NCBI GenBank assembly: GCA_963729115.1
Contig: CAVSMR010000003.1
Location: 1,116,001-1,180,000 of the forward strand
Direction: 5' to 3'
Length of the DNA: 64,000 nt
Source of the DNA: Actinophytocola sp963729115
GTDB lineage: Bacteria; Actinomycetota; Actinomycetes; Mycobacteriales; Pseudonocardiaceae
The translations under genes were made by a program, and so were the position numbers. The notes beneath the pieces are model-generated. The model searched no databases, was not told the DNA's origin, and saw nothing but the letters and a program-made list of their open reading frames with translations. This document shows positions 8,568 to 16,477 of the stretch, piece by piece (position 1 is the first letter of the stretch; the number at the start of each line of letters is the position of its first letter).

Positions 8568-9383
8568 GTGACTTCGCAGACCGCGTTGAAGGCTGCCGCC
8601 GGCCGCGCCGCGCACCTGCTCGTGGACCAGCCGCCCTACCTGCTCGACGATCCCGTGGCCGAGCGCATGCTCGGGGACCGGGCGGACGAGCTGATCGATC
8701 GGCACCGGCTGGCCGGTGCCGATCCCGTCGTGACGGCCGCCCGCGCACAGGTCACGGCCCGCACGCGGTTCACCGAGGACCGGCTCGCGGCGGCCGGGCT
8801 GGACCAGTACGTGCTGCTGGGCGCCGGGCTCGACTCGTTCGCGCACCGGTCGCCGCTGGCCGGGGCGGTGCGGGTGTTCGAGGTGGACCACCCGGAAACG
8901 CAGGAGTACAAGCGATCGGTCGCGCCGGACGGGCCGGTGACCTACGTGCCGGTCGACTTCGCGACGGACGGGTTGCTGGATCGGCTGACCGCCGCGGGTT
9001 TCGACCCGGCCCGCCCGGCGTTCGTCAGCTGGCTCGGCGTGTCGGTCTACCTCGACCTGCCCGACATCGAGCGGCTCTTGGCCGTGGTCGGCGCGTTCGC
9101 GCCCGGCAGCGAGCTCGTCGCGGAGCACATGCTGCCCGCCGGGCATCGCGACGCCGCCGGTGACGCGTACATCGAGGCGATCGAGCCCATGGTGGTGCGC
9201 GTCGGCGAGCCGTGGCGGAGCATGCTGTCCGCCGCGGCCATCACGGACGTGTTGCAGCGCAACGGGTTCGGCGCGGTGCGCTCGGTCCGCCAGCGCGACT
9301 GGGTCGACCCCGTGCTGTGGGAACGCAGCGACGGCCTGGCCCCGATCCAGGTGTCGGCGCTCGCGCACGCGGTGGTGGGCTGA
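8568..9383 (+). CDS. SAM-dependent methyltransferase, TIGR00027/LCMT-like
   Basis: 271 residues. The SAM-binding loop is YVLLGAGLDSFAHR, followed by the acidic residues of VFEVDHPETQEYK; the family is the leucine-carboxymethyltransferase-like group (TIGR00027) expanded in actinobacteria, usually of unknown substrate. I start at GTG 8568 because TATGGT at 8555-8560 is a good -10 placed 13 bases upstream, typical of a leaderless transcript. An ATG at 8556 in the same frame would fall inside that -10. The gene is convergent with helD and its stop lies one base from helD's end. Confidence 0.82.
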   Translation: MTSQTALKAAAGRAAHLLVDQPPYLLDDPVAERMLGDRADELIDRHRLAGADPVVTAARAQVTARTRFTEDRLAAAGLDQYVLLGAGLDSFAHRSPLAGAVRVFEVDHPETQEYKRSVAPDGPVTYVPVDFATDGLLDRLTAAGFDPARPAFVSWLGVSVYLDLPDIERLLAVVGAFAPGSELVAEHMLPAGHRDAAGDAYIEAIEPMVVRVGEPWRSMLSAAAITDVLQRNGFGAVRSVRQRDWVDPVLWERSDGLAPIQVSALAHAVVG

Positions 9384-9384
9384 G

Positions 9385-11493
9385 TCAGTCCGGCGGCCAG
9401 GCAGGGTCGGTGGTCAGGACGGTCAGGCGCTGGGTGGCGCGGGTCAGCGCCACGTACAGGGTGCGCGGGCCGGTCGTCGACTCGGTCACCAGCTCGTTGG
9501 GCTCCACGAGGACGACCGCGTCGTACTCCAGGCCCTTCGCGTCCAGGCCGTCGACCACGGACAGGCGCTCATCGTCCACTTCGGACAGCGCGGTGCGCAC
9601 CGCGGCGAGCCGGCTGGTCGCGGTGATCACGCCCACCGTGCCGTCCACGTCGGCGAGCAGCTCGGCCGCCGCCGTGCGCACGGCGGCGGGGAGCTCGGTG
9701 GCCGACAGCGTGCGGACCGAGGGCTTCACCCCGGTCGAGCGCACGGCCGTGGGCAGCTGGTCGGGCGTGGCCACGCCGCCGACCACCTTGGCGGCCAGCT
9801 CGAAGATCTCCGCGGAGTTGCGGTAGTTCGTGGCGAGCGTGAAGCGCCGCAGCGTCGCGCGGGCGCCCAGCGCCGCGGCCCGGGCCGACGCCGCCTCCGC
9901 CGGGTCCGGCCACGAGCTCTGCACCGGGTCGCCGACGATCGTCCAGCTCGCGTACCTGCCGCGCCGGCCGACCATGCGCCACTGCATGGGGGAGAGGTCC
10001 TGCGCCTCGTCGACGACGATGTGCGAGTACTCGTCGTAGTGCTCGGCCCGCCGGTAGCCCTGGACCGCCTCGCCCCATGCCGCGAGCTCGGCCGCCTGCT
10101 GCGCGGCCCGCCGCCGGTGCCGCCGCGGCGGCTTGCCCAGCAGCACCCGCAGCTCGTCCAGCAGCGCCACGTCCGCGACCGTCGGTCCGGCCGACCCCGT
10201 CCACGACGCCGCGAGCAGGCCGACCTCGTGCGGCGAGAGCGTCCGCCCGGCGGCCGCGGCCAGCCGCGTCCGGTCCGCGAACCAGGCCAGCACCTCGCGC
10301 GCGGTCAGGATCGGCCACCACACCACCACGAACCGGTGGAAGTCGATGCGCTCGCCGAGCTCGGTGACCAGCGTGTCGTGATCCATGCCCGGCCGGTCGT
10401 GCGCCTGCCGCCACAACGCCTCCAGCAGCGCTTCCGCGGCGTCCACCCGGGACTGGTTCGGCGGGCGCCCGGCCGCGTGCACGGCGCGGCGCACCCGGGC
10501 GAGCTCGCTCGCGTCGAGCTTGAGGACCTCGCCGCGGTAGGTGATCCGCAGCTGCTCCGGCGCGTCCGGTGGCGCCTCCCGCAGCGCCCGCTTGAGCACC
10601 CGCCGCATCCGCAGCGACCCCTTGACCCGCGCCACGTCGGGGGTGTCGTGCGCCACGGCCCCGGCCCCGTCGAGTACCTCGCCCAGCGAGCGGAGCTCGA
10701 CCGTGTCCTCGCCCATCGAGGGCAGCACGCGGGAGATGTAGGACGTGAACGCCGCCGACGGGCCGATCACGAGCACGCCGGAGCCGCCCATCCGCCGCCG
10801 GTCGCGGTAGAGCAGGTAGGCGACCCGGTGCAGCGCCACCGCGGTCTTGCCGGTGCCCGGCCCGCCGGTGATCTCGGTGATCCCGCGCCACGGCGCGCGG
10901 ATCGCCTCGTCCTGCTCCTTCTGGATCGTGGCGACGATGTCGCGCATCTTGTCGCCGCGGGCGCGGGTGAGCGAGGCCATCAGCGCGCCCTCGCCGACCA
11001 CGGCCATGCTCTCGGGCCGCCGGTCCGGCGCGAGCAGGTCGTCGTCGATGTCCACAACGGACTGGCCGGTCGAGCGGATGACGCGGCGGCGGATGACGTT
11101 CATCGGCTGCTCGGCGGTGGCCTGGTAGAACGCGGCCGCGGCCGGCGCCCGCCAGTCGGTGACCAGGTTGTCGAAGTTCAGGTCCCGCACGCCGAGCCGG
11201 CCGACGTGCATGGTCTCGCCGTCGGTGGTGTCCAGCCGGCCGAACACCAGACCCTCGTGCTCGGCGTCGAGGCTGCGCAGGATCTGGTTGGCGTGGCGCA
11301 CCATCACGTCGCGTTCGAACAGCATGGACGCCTGCTCGAAGATGGCCTCGTTGCGGGCGCCGTGCGCGAGCTGGTCACCGCGGCGGCGCATGTCCCGCGC
11401 CTCGGTGCGCATCTCCTCGACCCGTGCGTACACGACATCGATATGAGCTTGCTCGACCGCGATCTCGGCCTGCCTGACAGAGGTGTGCGACAC
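9385..11493 (-). CDS. HelD/HelR-type RNA polymerase recycling ATPase (UvrD-like SF1)
   Basis: 702-residue superfamily 1 protein. A long N-terminal coiled-coil arm (residues 1-60) precedes the Walker A GPGTGKT (211-217); later motifs include HIVVDEAQDLSPMQWRM (Walker B/motif II), TNYRNSAEIFE and LYVALTRATQRL near the C-terminus. The coiled-coil start and RDLNFDNLVTDWRAPAAAAFY separate it from true UvrD/PcrA helicases and match actinobacterial HelD, which pries stalled or rifamycin-bound RNA polymerase from DNA. In rifamycin-exposed actinomycetes the HelR subgroup confers tolerance; I cannot assign the subgroup with certainty. It is divergent from rsmD. Confidence 0.85.
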   Translation of the reverse strand: MSHTSVRQAEIAVEQAHIDVVYARVEEMRTEARDMRRRGDQLAHGARNEAIFEQASMLFERDVMVRHANQILRSLDAEHEGLVFGRLDTTDGETMHVGRLGVRDLNFDNLVTDWRAPAAAAFYQATAEQPMNVIRRRVIRSTGQSVVDIDDDLLAPDRRPESMAVVGEGALMASLTRARGDKMRDIVATIQKEQDEAIRAPWRGITEITGGPGTGKTAVALHRVAYLLYRDRRRMGGSGVLVIGPSAAFTSYISRVLPSMGEDTVELRSLGEVLDGAGAVAHDTPDVARVKGSLRMRRVLKRALREAPPDAPEQLRITYRGEVLKLDASELARVRRAVHAAGRPPNQSRVDAAEALLEALWRQAHDRPGMDHDTLVTELGERIDFHRFVVVWWPILTAREVLAWFADRTRLAAAAGRTLSPHEVGLLAASWTGSAGPTVADVALLDELRVLLGKPPRRHRRRAAQQAAELAAWGEAVQGYRRAEHYDEYSHIVVDEAQDLSPMQWRMVGRRGRYASWTIVGDPVQSSWPDPAEAASARAAALGARATLRRFTLATNYRNSAEIFELAAKVVGGVATPDQLPTAVRSTGVKPSVRTLSATELPAAVRTAAAELLADVDGTVGVITATSRLAAVRTALSEVDDERLSVVDGLDAKGLEYDAVVLVEPNELVTESTTGPRTLYVALTRATQRLTVLTTDPAWPPD

Positions 11494-11592
11494 CCAGCCG
11501 CTCCAGGTGGTGAGTGGGAAGAGCGAGCCTACGCGAATTCAGCCGTCCGGGGGGTGCGAACCCTGGTGGCGGCCCTGCGCGACGATGTCCCG

Positions 11593-12141
11593 GTGACCAG
11601 GATCGTGGCCGGGAGTGCGGGCGGGCGCCGGCTCGCCGTGCCGAAGGGAGGAACCCGGCCGACTTCCGACCGGGTTCGCGAGGCGCTGTTCAGCGCGGTC
11701 GAGGCCGCCATGGACCTCGAGGGTGCCCGCGTGCTGGACCTGTACGCCGGGACGGGCGCGCTCGGGCTGGAGGCGTTGTCGCGCGGCGCGGCCACGGCGG
11801 TGCTGGTCGAGTCGGACGCGAGCGCGGTGGCGGTGCTGCGCAAGAACATCGCCGCGGTCGGGCTGCCCGGCGCGGTGGCGCGGCCGGGCAAGGTCGCGGC
11901 GGTGCTCGCCGAGCCGCCCGCGGCGCCGTTCGACCTCGTGCTCGCCGACCCGCCGTACGCGCTGGACCCGGCCGGCGACCTGGTGGCACTCGTGTCGCAC
12001 GGCTGGGTCGCCCCGGGCTCGCTGGTGGTGGTCGAACGGGCCCGCCGCTCCGGCCCACCGACGTGGCCGGCCGGGCTGGTATCCGGCAGGACCCGCCGCT
12101 ACGGCGACACGGAACTGCACTGGGCACGAGCCGAGGGCTGA
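11593..12141 (+). CDS. rsmD: 16S rRNA (guanine(966)-N(2))-methyltransferase RsmD
   Basis: 182 residues. It methylates N2 of G966 in 16S rRNA during 30S assembly. The start VTRIVAGSAGGRRLAVP is the conserved RsmD N-terminus; the SAM site is VLDLYAGTGALGLEAL (residues 48-63) and the catalytic motif IV is DPPY (119-122). Length is typical. GTG 11593 is chosen because family similarity begins exactly there, although the frame stays open upstream. The order pyc, rsmD, coaD is conserved in mycobacteria; here the oxidase/HelD block is inserted between pyc and rsmD. Confidence 0.92.
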   Translation: MTRIVAGSAGGRRLAVPKGGTRPTSDRVREALFSAVEAAMDLEGARVLDLYAGTGALGLEALSRGAATAVLVESDASAVAVLRKNIAAVGLPGAVARPGKVAAVLAEPPAAPFDLVLADPPYALDPAGDLVALVSHGWVAPGSLVVVERARRSGPPTWPAGLVSGRTRRYGDTELHWARAEG

Positions 12142-12260
12142 CCAGCGGTGACCTAAGGGGACCGTGACGCAACCCAGCCCCGCGCACGTGATCAACCGCA
12201 CCCAACCGGGGAAACGCAACCAACACAAAGAAATCCGGGGAGGCGGTACAGTCCGCCCCT

Positions 12261-12743
12261 ATGAGGCGCGCGGTGTGTCCTGGTTCGTACGACCCGCCGA
12301 CCAACGGTCACCTCGACATCCTCGAGCGGACCGCCGCCGTGTTCGACGAGGTCGTCGTCGCGGTGCTGATCAACAAGAACAAGCGCGGCCTGTTCACGGT
12401 CGAGGAACGCATGGAGCTGCTCGCCGAGACGGTTGCCCACCTGCCCAACGTGCGGATCGACTCGTGGCACGGCCTGCTGGTGGACTACTGCCGGCAGAAC
12501 GACGTCAGCGTGATCGTCAAGGGCCTGCGCGCGGTGAGCGACTTCGACTACGAGCTGCAGATGGCGCAGATGAACCAGCAGCTGGCGGGCGTGGAGACGC
12601 TGTTCATGCCGACGAAGCCGCTGAACAGCTTCCTGTCCAGCTCGCTGGTCAAGGAGGTGGCCACCTACGGCGGCGACGTGGCACACCTGCTGCCCGAGAA
12701 CGTGTACCGCCGCCTGCGCAAACGCCTCGCCGAGGAGAGCTGA
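12261..12743 (+). CDS. coaD: Phosphopantetheine adenylyltransferase
   Basis: 160 residues. It adenylates 4'-phosphopantetheine to dephospho-CoA, the penultimate step of CoA synthesis. The N-terminus MRRAVCPGSYDPPTNGHLDI carries the nucleotidyltransferase TxGH motif (TNGH), and FLSSSLVKEVA is the second nucleotide-binding motif. TACAGT at 12247-12252, 14 bases before the ATG, suggests a leaderless start; a GGGGAGG lies 18 bases upstream, too far for normal use. It is convergent with the following acetyltransferase, with only two bases between stops. Confidence 0.97.
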   Translation: MRRAVCPGSYDPPTNGHLDILERTAAVFDEVVVAVLINKNKRGLFTVEERMELLAETVAHLPNVRIDSWHGLLVDYCRQNDVSVIVKGLRAVSDFDYELQMAQMNQQLAGVETLFMPTKPLNSFLSSSLVKEVATYGGDVAHLLPENVYRRLRKRLAEES

Positions 12744-12745
12744 CC

Positions 12746-13195
12746 CTAGAGGGCCAGCTTCATGCCCACGTGGCTGGCGACGAAGCCCAGCCGTTCGTAG
12801 AACCGGTGGGCGTCCACCCGGCTCGCGTCCGTCGTCAGCTGCACCATGGCCGCGCCGTGCTCGCGGGAGGTCGCGATCGCCCACTGCGCCAGGCGGCGTC
12901 CGAGGCCGCTGCCGCGCTGGTCCGAGCGCACCCGCACCGCCTCGATCAGGGCCCGGGTCGCGCCGCGGCGGGACAGGCCCGGGATGAACGTCAGCTGCAG
13001 CGTGCCCACCACCGACTCACCCGCCACCGCGACCGCGAGGTACTGGCGCGGGTCGGCGTCGATCTCCGCGAACGCCGCCGCGTAGGCCGGGTCGCCGGGG
13101 GACTCGCGGCGGGCCCCGAGCGGGTCATCGGCGAGCATGGCCACGATCGCCGGAACATCTCCTGCCGTGGCGCGGCGGATCACGAGATCATCCAT
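12746..13195 (-). CDS. GNAT family N-acetyltransferase
   Basis: 149 residues with one GNAT fold: MDDLVIRRATAGDVPAIVAML at the N-terminus, acetyl-CoA loop VRSDQRGSGLGRRLAQWA (the Q/RxxGxG/A motif), and the closing FYERLGFVASHVGM. The substrate is unknown. A start at the ATG at 13195 gives the usual domain length; the frame is open upstream but without family similarity. It stands alone between coaD (convergent) and the secreted ribonuclease gene (divergent). Confidence 0.85.
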   Translation of the reverse strand: MDDLVIRRATAGDVPAIVAMLADDPLGARRESPGDPAYAAAFAEIDADPRQYLAVAVAGESVVGTLQLTFIPGLSRRGATRALIEAVRVRSDQRGSGLGRRLAQWAIATSREHGAAMVQLTTDASRVDAHRFYERLGFVASHVGMKLAL

Positions 13196-13270
13196 GCCCT
13201 CATTCAAACCGACCGGTAACCGACTATCGGCGTATTCAGCCTTCCGGCATCGCGGAGTTACGGTCGGTGA

Positions 13271-14020
13271 ATGAGCAACGTGGCGCCCAAACGCGTGAAG
13301 ACGCTCCTGACGCTGCTGATCGCGGCCCTCGGCGTGTTCGGCCTGTCGACCGCCACGTTCGCGGCGACCGCGGCCACGGACACCACCGCGACGGCACTCG
13401 TCTCGCCGCCGTGCGGCGACACGTCGAGCTACGACGTGGTGGCGCTGGCCGACCTGCCCCCCGAGGCGAGCGACACCGAGGACCTGATCGCGGCGGGTGG
13501 CCCGTACCCGTACCCGCAGGACGGCACCGTCTTCGACAACCGCGAGGGCATCCTGCCCGGGTGCGGCAGCGGCTACTACCACGAGTACACGGTGAAGACG
13601 CCCGGCAGCCCGGACCGCGGCGCGCGCCGGATCGTCACCGGTAGCGGCGGCGAGCACTTCTACACCGGCGACCACTACGAGACGTTCTCCCTGATCGACC
13701 TCGACGGGGGCGGCGGCAGCTCCTGCGGCAACGCCGAGCTCGAGACGGCGCCGATGTCCAGCCTGCCCGCCGAGGTGGCCGACACCGTGGCGCTGGTCCA
13801 GGCCGACGGCCCCTACCCGTACCCGCAGGACGGCACCGAGTACCAGAATCGCGAGGGCGTGCTGCCCGCGTGCGACGCCGGCTACTACCACCTCTACACG
13901 GTGCCCACCCCGGGCGCGCCCGACCGCGGCGAGCGCCGGCTGGTCACCGGCGGCGCGGGCGAGTTCTTCTACAGCCCGGACGACTACGCCTCGTTCGTGC
14001 AGGTCGACGTCAACGCCTGA
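13271..14020 (+). CDS. Secreted tandem RNase Sa-type ribonuclease, second domain degenerate
   Basis: 249 residues: signal peptide (cationic PKRVK, hydrophobic core 11-27, cleavage near ATFA-AT at 31), then two repeats of the Streptomyces RNase Sa fold (guanyl-specific RNase, barnase/T1 superfamily). Domain 1 (about 48-144) has the full active site by alignment to RNase Sa E54/R69/H85: E105 in YYHEYT, R120, H135 in TGDHY. Domain 2 (about 152-247) keeps the scaffold (GPYPYPQDG, NREGVLPAC, RRLVTG) but has L208 for the Glu and D238 for the His, keeping only R223. It should not cleave RNA by this mechanism. Each domain has two Cys (48/98 and 152/201). No barstar-like inhibitor gene adjoins it. Confidence 0.9.
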   Translation: MSNVAPKRVKTLLTLLIAALGVFGLSTATFAATAATDTTATALVSPPCGDTSSYDVVALADLPPEASDTEDLIAAGGPYPYPQDGTVFDNREGILPGCGSGYYHEYTVKTPGSPDRGARRIVTGSGGEHFYTGDHYETFSLIDLDGGGGSSCGNAELETAPMSSLPAEVADTVALVQADGPYPYPQDGTEYQNREGVLPACDAGYYHLYTVPTPGAPDRGERRLVTGGAGEFFYSPDDYASFVQVDVNA

Positions 14021-14113
14021 CACGCCAGAAAGGCCCGGCCTCCCCCGACCACCCCGCACGAGACGGCAGACTGGGCCGTGGAGTCATGCGCCGGGGAGGC
14101 GGAGGAGGCACGG

Positions 14114-14830
14114 GTGTACAAGGTGTTCGAGGCGCTCGACGAGCTCGTCACGATCCTGGAGGAGGCCAGGGGGCTGCCGATGACGTCCAGCTGCGTGGTG
14201 CCTCGCGGTGACCTCCTCGAACTGCTCGACGAGGTGCGCGACGCCCTCCCGGGGGAGGTCGACGACGCGCAGGACGTCCTCGACCGCAAGGACGAGATCA
14301 TCGGCAAGGCCGAGCACGAGGCCGAGCAGACGATCAGCAAGGGCAACCTCGAGGCGCAGAAGGCGATCGAGGAGGCCCGCGCGGAGGCCGAGCGGATCGT
14401 GGCCGAAGCCCGCGCGCACGCCGACCGGCTCGTCGCCGACGCCGAAGCGGAGGCGGACCGGACCGTCGCGGCGGGTCAGGCCAAGTTCGACGACCTGGTC
14501 AACCGCTCCCAGGACGAGGCGGACCGGATGATCCAGGCCGGCCGCGAGTCCTACGAGCGCCAGGTCGAGGACGGCCGGCTCGAGCAGGCCCGGCTGGTGT
14601 CCCAGACCGACGTCGTGCAGGCCGCGCACGCCGAGTCCGCCCGCATCCTCGACGCGACCGCCGACGAGGCCGCCCGCCAGCGCGGCGAGTGCGACGAGTA
14701 CGTCGACAGCAGGCTCGCGGAGTTCGGCGACCTGCTCACCCACACCCTGCGCACGGTCGACAAGGGCCGCGCCCACCTGCGCGGGACCGCCCTCAACGGC
14801 AGTGCCGCGCCGTTCGACTACCAGGCCTGA
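14114..14830 (+). CDS. sepIVA: SepIVA-like DivIVA-domain septation factor
   Basis: 238 residues. The N-terminus VYKVFEALDELVTILEEARGLP and the block CVVPRGDLLELLDEVRDALPGE match mycobacterial SepIVA (Rv2927c), a cytoplasmic coiled-coil protein needed for septation and linked to the DivIVA/Wag31 system. Residues about 70-190 are charged heptad-like repeats rich in E, A and R, a long coiled coil. GTG 14114 is chosen because GGAGGAGG (14101-14108) sits 5 bases upstream; an ATG at 14078 would precede the ribosome site. In M. tuberculosis the same gene precedes the DUF177 gene, as here. Confidence 0.88.
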   Translation: MYKVFEALDELVTILEEARGLPMTSSCVVPRGDLLELLDEVRDALPGEVDDAQDVLDRKDEIIGKAEHEAEQTISKGNLEAQKAIEEARAEAERIVAEARAHADRLVADAEAEADRTVAAGQAKFDDLVNRSQDEADRMIQAGRESYERQVEDGRLEQARLVSQTDVVQAAHAESARILDATADEAARQRGECDEYVDSRLAEFGDLLTHTLRTVDKGRAHLRGTALNGSAAPFDYQA

Positions 14831-14843
14831 GTACGCTGGGGGA

Positions 14844-14866
14844 CCGGCGCGGGCCGCACGCGCCGG
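14844..14866 (+). promoter_or_regulatory. Hairpin between sepIVA and the DUF177 gene
   Basis: CCGGCGCG (14844-14851) pairs with CGCGCCGG (14859-14866) over a 7-base loop. A TACGCT -10-like hexamer at 14832-14837 would place transcription start at the base of the hairpin, so it could be a 5' leader stem of the DUF177-rpmF-rnc-mutM mRNA. A terminator for sepIVA is the other reading. Confidence 0.4.
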
Positions 14867-14899
14867 AACAATCAAGCATCGGAAAGCGTCGAGTTCGTC

Positions 14900-15457
14900 A
14901 TGTCCGAACAACGCAAGAGCCCGTGGGTGCTCGACACCCGTGAGCTCGGTCGCCGGCCGGGCCTGTCCCGCGAGGTGCACCGCGTCGTCCACACCCAGGA
15001 CCCGCTCGGGGTCGAGGGTGTCATCGCCGTGCCCAAGGACGCGCGCGTCGAGCTGGACGTCCTGCTCGAGTCCGTGGTCGAGGGCGTGCTGGTGAGCGGC
15101 ACCGCGTACGCGCCGCTCGAGGGCGAGTGCTCGCGCTGCCTCGACCCGATCACCGGCGGGGAGGTCGAGGTCGAGTTCACCGAGCTGTTCGCCTACCCGG
15201 ACAGCGCCACCGAGCAGACCACCGACGAGGACGAGATCGCCCGCCTGGTCAACGACCTGGTGGACCTCGAACCGGTCGTCCGTGACGCGACCGTCCTGGC
15301 CCTGCCGAGCGTGCCGCTGTGCACGCCCGACTGTGCCGGACTGTGCGCCGAATGCGGCGGCAAGTGGGCCGATCTCGGACCGGATCACCGGCATGAGACC
15401 ATTGACCCTCGGTGGGCCGCGCTCACCGAGCGGTTCAGCACGGATCGGGACGACTGA
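14900..15457 (+). CDS. DUF177 (YceD) family protein
   Basis: 185 residues. DUF177/YceD proteins are encoded beside rpmF in most bacteria and are linked to 23S rRNA and ribosome maturation; the biochemical role is not fully defined. The protein shows CSRCLDP near the middle and CTPDCAGLCAECGG near the C-terminus, a likely metal-binding pair typical of actinobacterial members. It begins the block with rpmF (41 bases downstream), rnc and mutM, a conserved arrangement also in M. tuberculosis (Rv2926c). Confidence 0.9.
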   Translation: MSEQRKSPWVLDTRELGRRPGLSREVHRVVHTQDPLGVEGVIAVPKDARVELDVLLESVVEGVLVSGTAYAPLEGECSRCLDPITGGEVEVEFTELFAYPDSATEQTTDEDEIARLVNDLVDLEPVVRDATVLALPSVPLCTPDCAGLCAECGGKWADLGPDHRHETIDPRWAALTERFSTDRDD

Positions 15458-15498
15458 GAGTCCCTCCCATCATGAGCTTTGTCGAAGGAGATTGAGTC

Positions 15499-15681
15499 GT
15501 GGCCGTCCCCAAGCGGAAGATGTCGCGTTCGAACACGCGCTCGCGCCGGTCGCAGTGGAAGACCAGCGCCCCGCAGCTGGTGGAGTGCTCGAACCGGGCC
15601 TGCCGGAAGCCGAAGCCGCCGCACGTCGTCTGCCCGGACTGCGGTCAGTACGACAACCGTCAGGTCATCGAGCCCGCCTGA
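15499..15681 (+). CDS. rpmF: 50S ribosomal protein L32, zinc-binding form
   Basis: 60 residues. The start MAVPKRKMSRSNTRSRRSQW is diagnostic of L32. Cysteines 30, 35, 45 and 48 form a zinc ribbon, so this is the C+ paralogue type; actinomycetes often have a second C- copy expressed in zinc limitation under Zur. GTG 15499 has GAAGGAG 8 bases upstream. It is small but certain because of length, motif and position between DUF177 and rnc. Confidence 0.97.
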   Translation: MAVPKRKMSRSNTRSRRSQWKTSAPQLVECSNRACRKPKPPHVVCPDCGQYDNRQVIEPA

Positions 15682-15706
15682 TCCCATGCGAAGGTGGTAA
15701 CTGTCA

Positions 15707-16450
15707 GTGGGGGGTAGGGCTGGACGAGGTCCGGCCGCCGATCCGGCGAAGCTGACCGAGGCACTCGGCGTCGAACTCGACGCCGAGCTGCTGACGCTCG
15801 CCATGACGCACCGTTCCTATGCCTACGAGAACGGCGGGCTGCCGCCGAACGAGCGGCTGGAGTTCCTCGGTGACGCCGTGCTGGGCCTGGTGGTCACCGA
15901 CCACCTGTACCGCGCGCACCCGAACCTGCCCGAGGGGCACCTGGCGAAGCTGCGCGCCAGCGTGGTGAACATGCACGCGCTGGCCGGTGTCGCCCGCGAG
16001 CTGGGGGAGTCCGGGCTCGGCGCGCACCTGCTGCTGGGCAAGGGCGAGGAGCTCACCGGCGGCCGGGACAAGGCGAGCATCCTCGCCGACGGCATGGAGG
16101 CCGTGATCGGCGCGGTCTACCTCGCGCACGGCGTCGAGACGGCCCGCGAGCTGGTGCACCGGCTGTTCGATCCGCTGCTCACCGAGGCGCCGCTGCTGGG
16201 CGCGGGCCTGGACTGGAAGACGTCGCTGCAGGAGCTCACCGCGCAGGCGAGCCTCGGGGTGCCCGAGTACCGCGTGCAGGAGGAGGGCCCCGACCACCGC
16301 AAGGAGTTCACGGCCACGGTCATCGTGGCCGGGCAGGACCGCGGCAGCGGCGGTGGCCGGACCAAGAAGGAAGCCGAGCAGAAGGCCGCCGAGGCCGCCT
16401 GGCGCACCCTCTCCGAGCTGATCAAGTCCGGCAAGGACGCCACGAACTAG
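15707..16450 (+). CDS. rnc: Ribonuclease III
   Basis: 247 residues. It cleaves double-stranded RNA in rRNA processing and mRNA decay. The endonuclease domain holds the signature ERLEFLGDAVLG (about residue 49) and DGMEAVIGAVYL with the second acidic cluster; the double-stranded RNA-binding domain covers the last 75 residues (DWKTSLQELTAQ to KKEAEQKAAEAAW). GTG 15707 has AAGGTGG about 10 bases upstream. It lies between rpmF and mutM, 27 bases before the latter, as in M. tuberculosis. Confidence 0.97.
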   Translation: MGGRAGRGPAADPAKLTEALGVELDAELLTLAMTHRSYAYENGGLPPNERLEFLGDAVLGLVVTDHLYRAHPNLPEGHLAKLRASVVNMHALAGVARELGESGLGAHLLLGKGEELTGGRDKASILADGMEAVIGAVYLAHGVETARELVHRLFDPLLTEAPLLGAGLDWKTSLQELTAQASLGVPEYRVQEEGPDHRKEFTATVIVAGQDRGSGGGRTKKEAEQKAAEAAWRTLSELIKSGKDATN

Positions 16451-16477
16451 GACCGATTCCGGGGAGGCGGCCTTCCC

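Noticed and set aside
9160..11590. Long plus-strand frame running into rsmD
   Set aside because: The part before 11593 is the shadow of helD on the other strand; RsmD similarity begins only at GTG 11593.
11494..11592. Rifamycin-associated element upstream of helD
   Set aside because: The gap was read for the known GC-rich palindrome flanking GGGGCTTG; nothing comparable was found.
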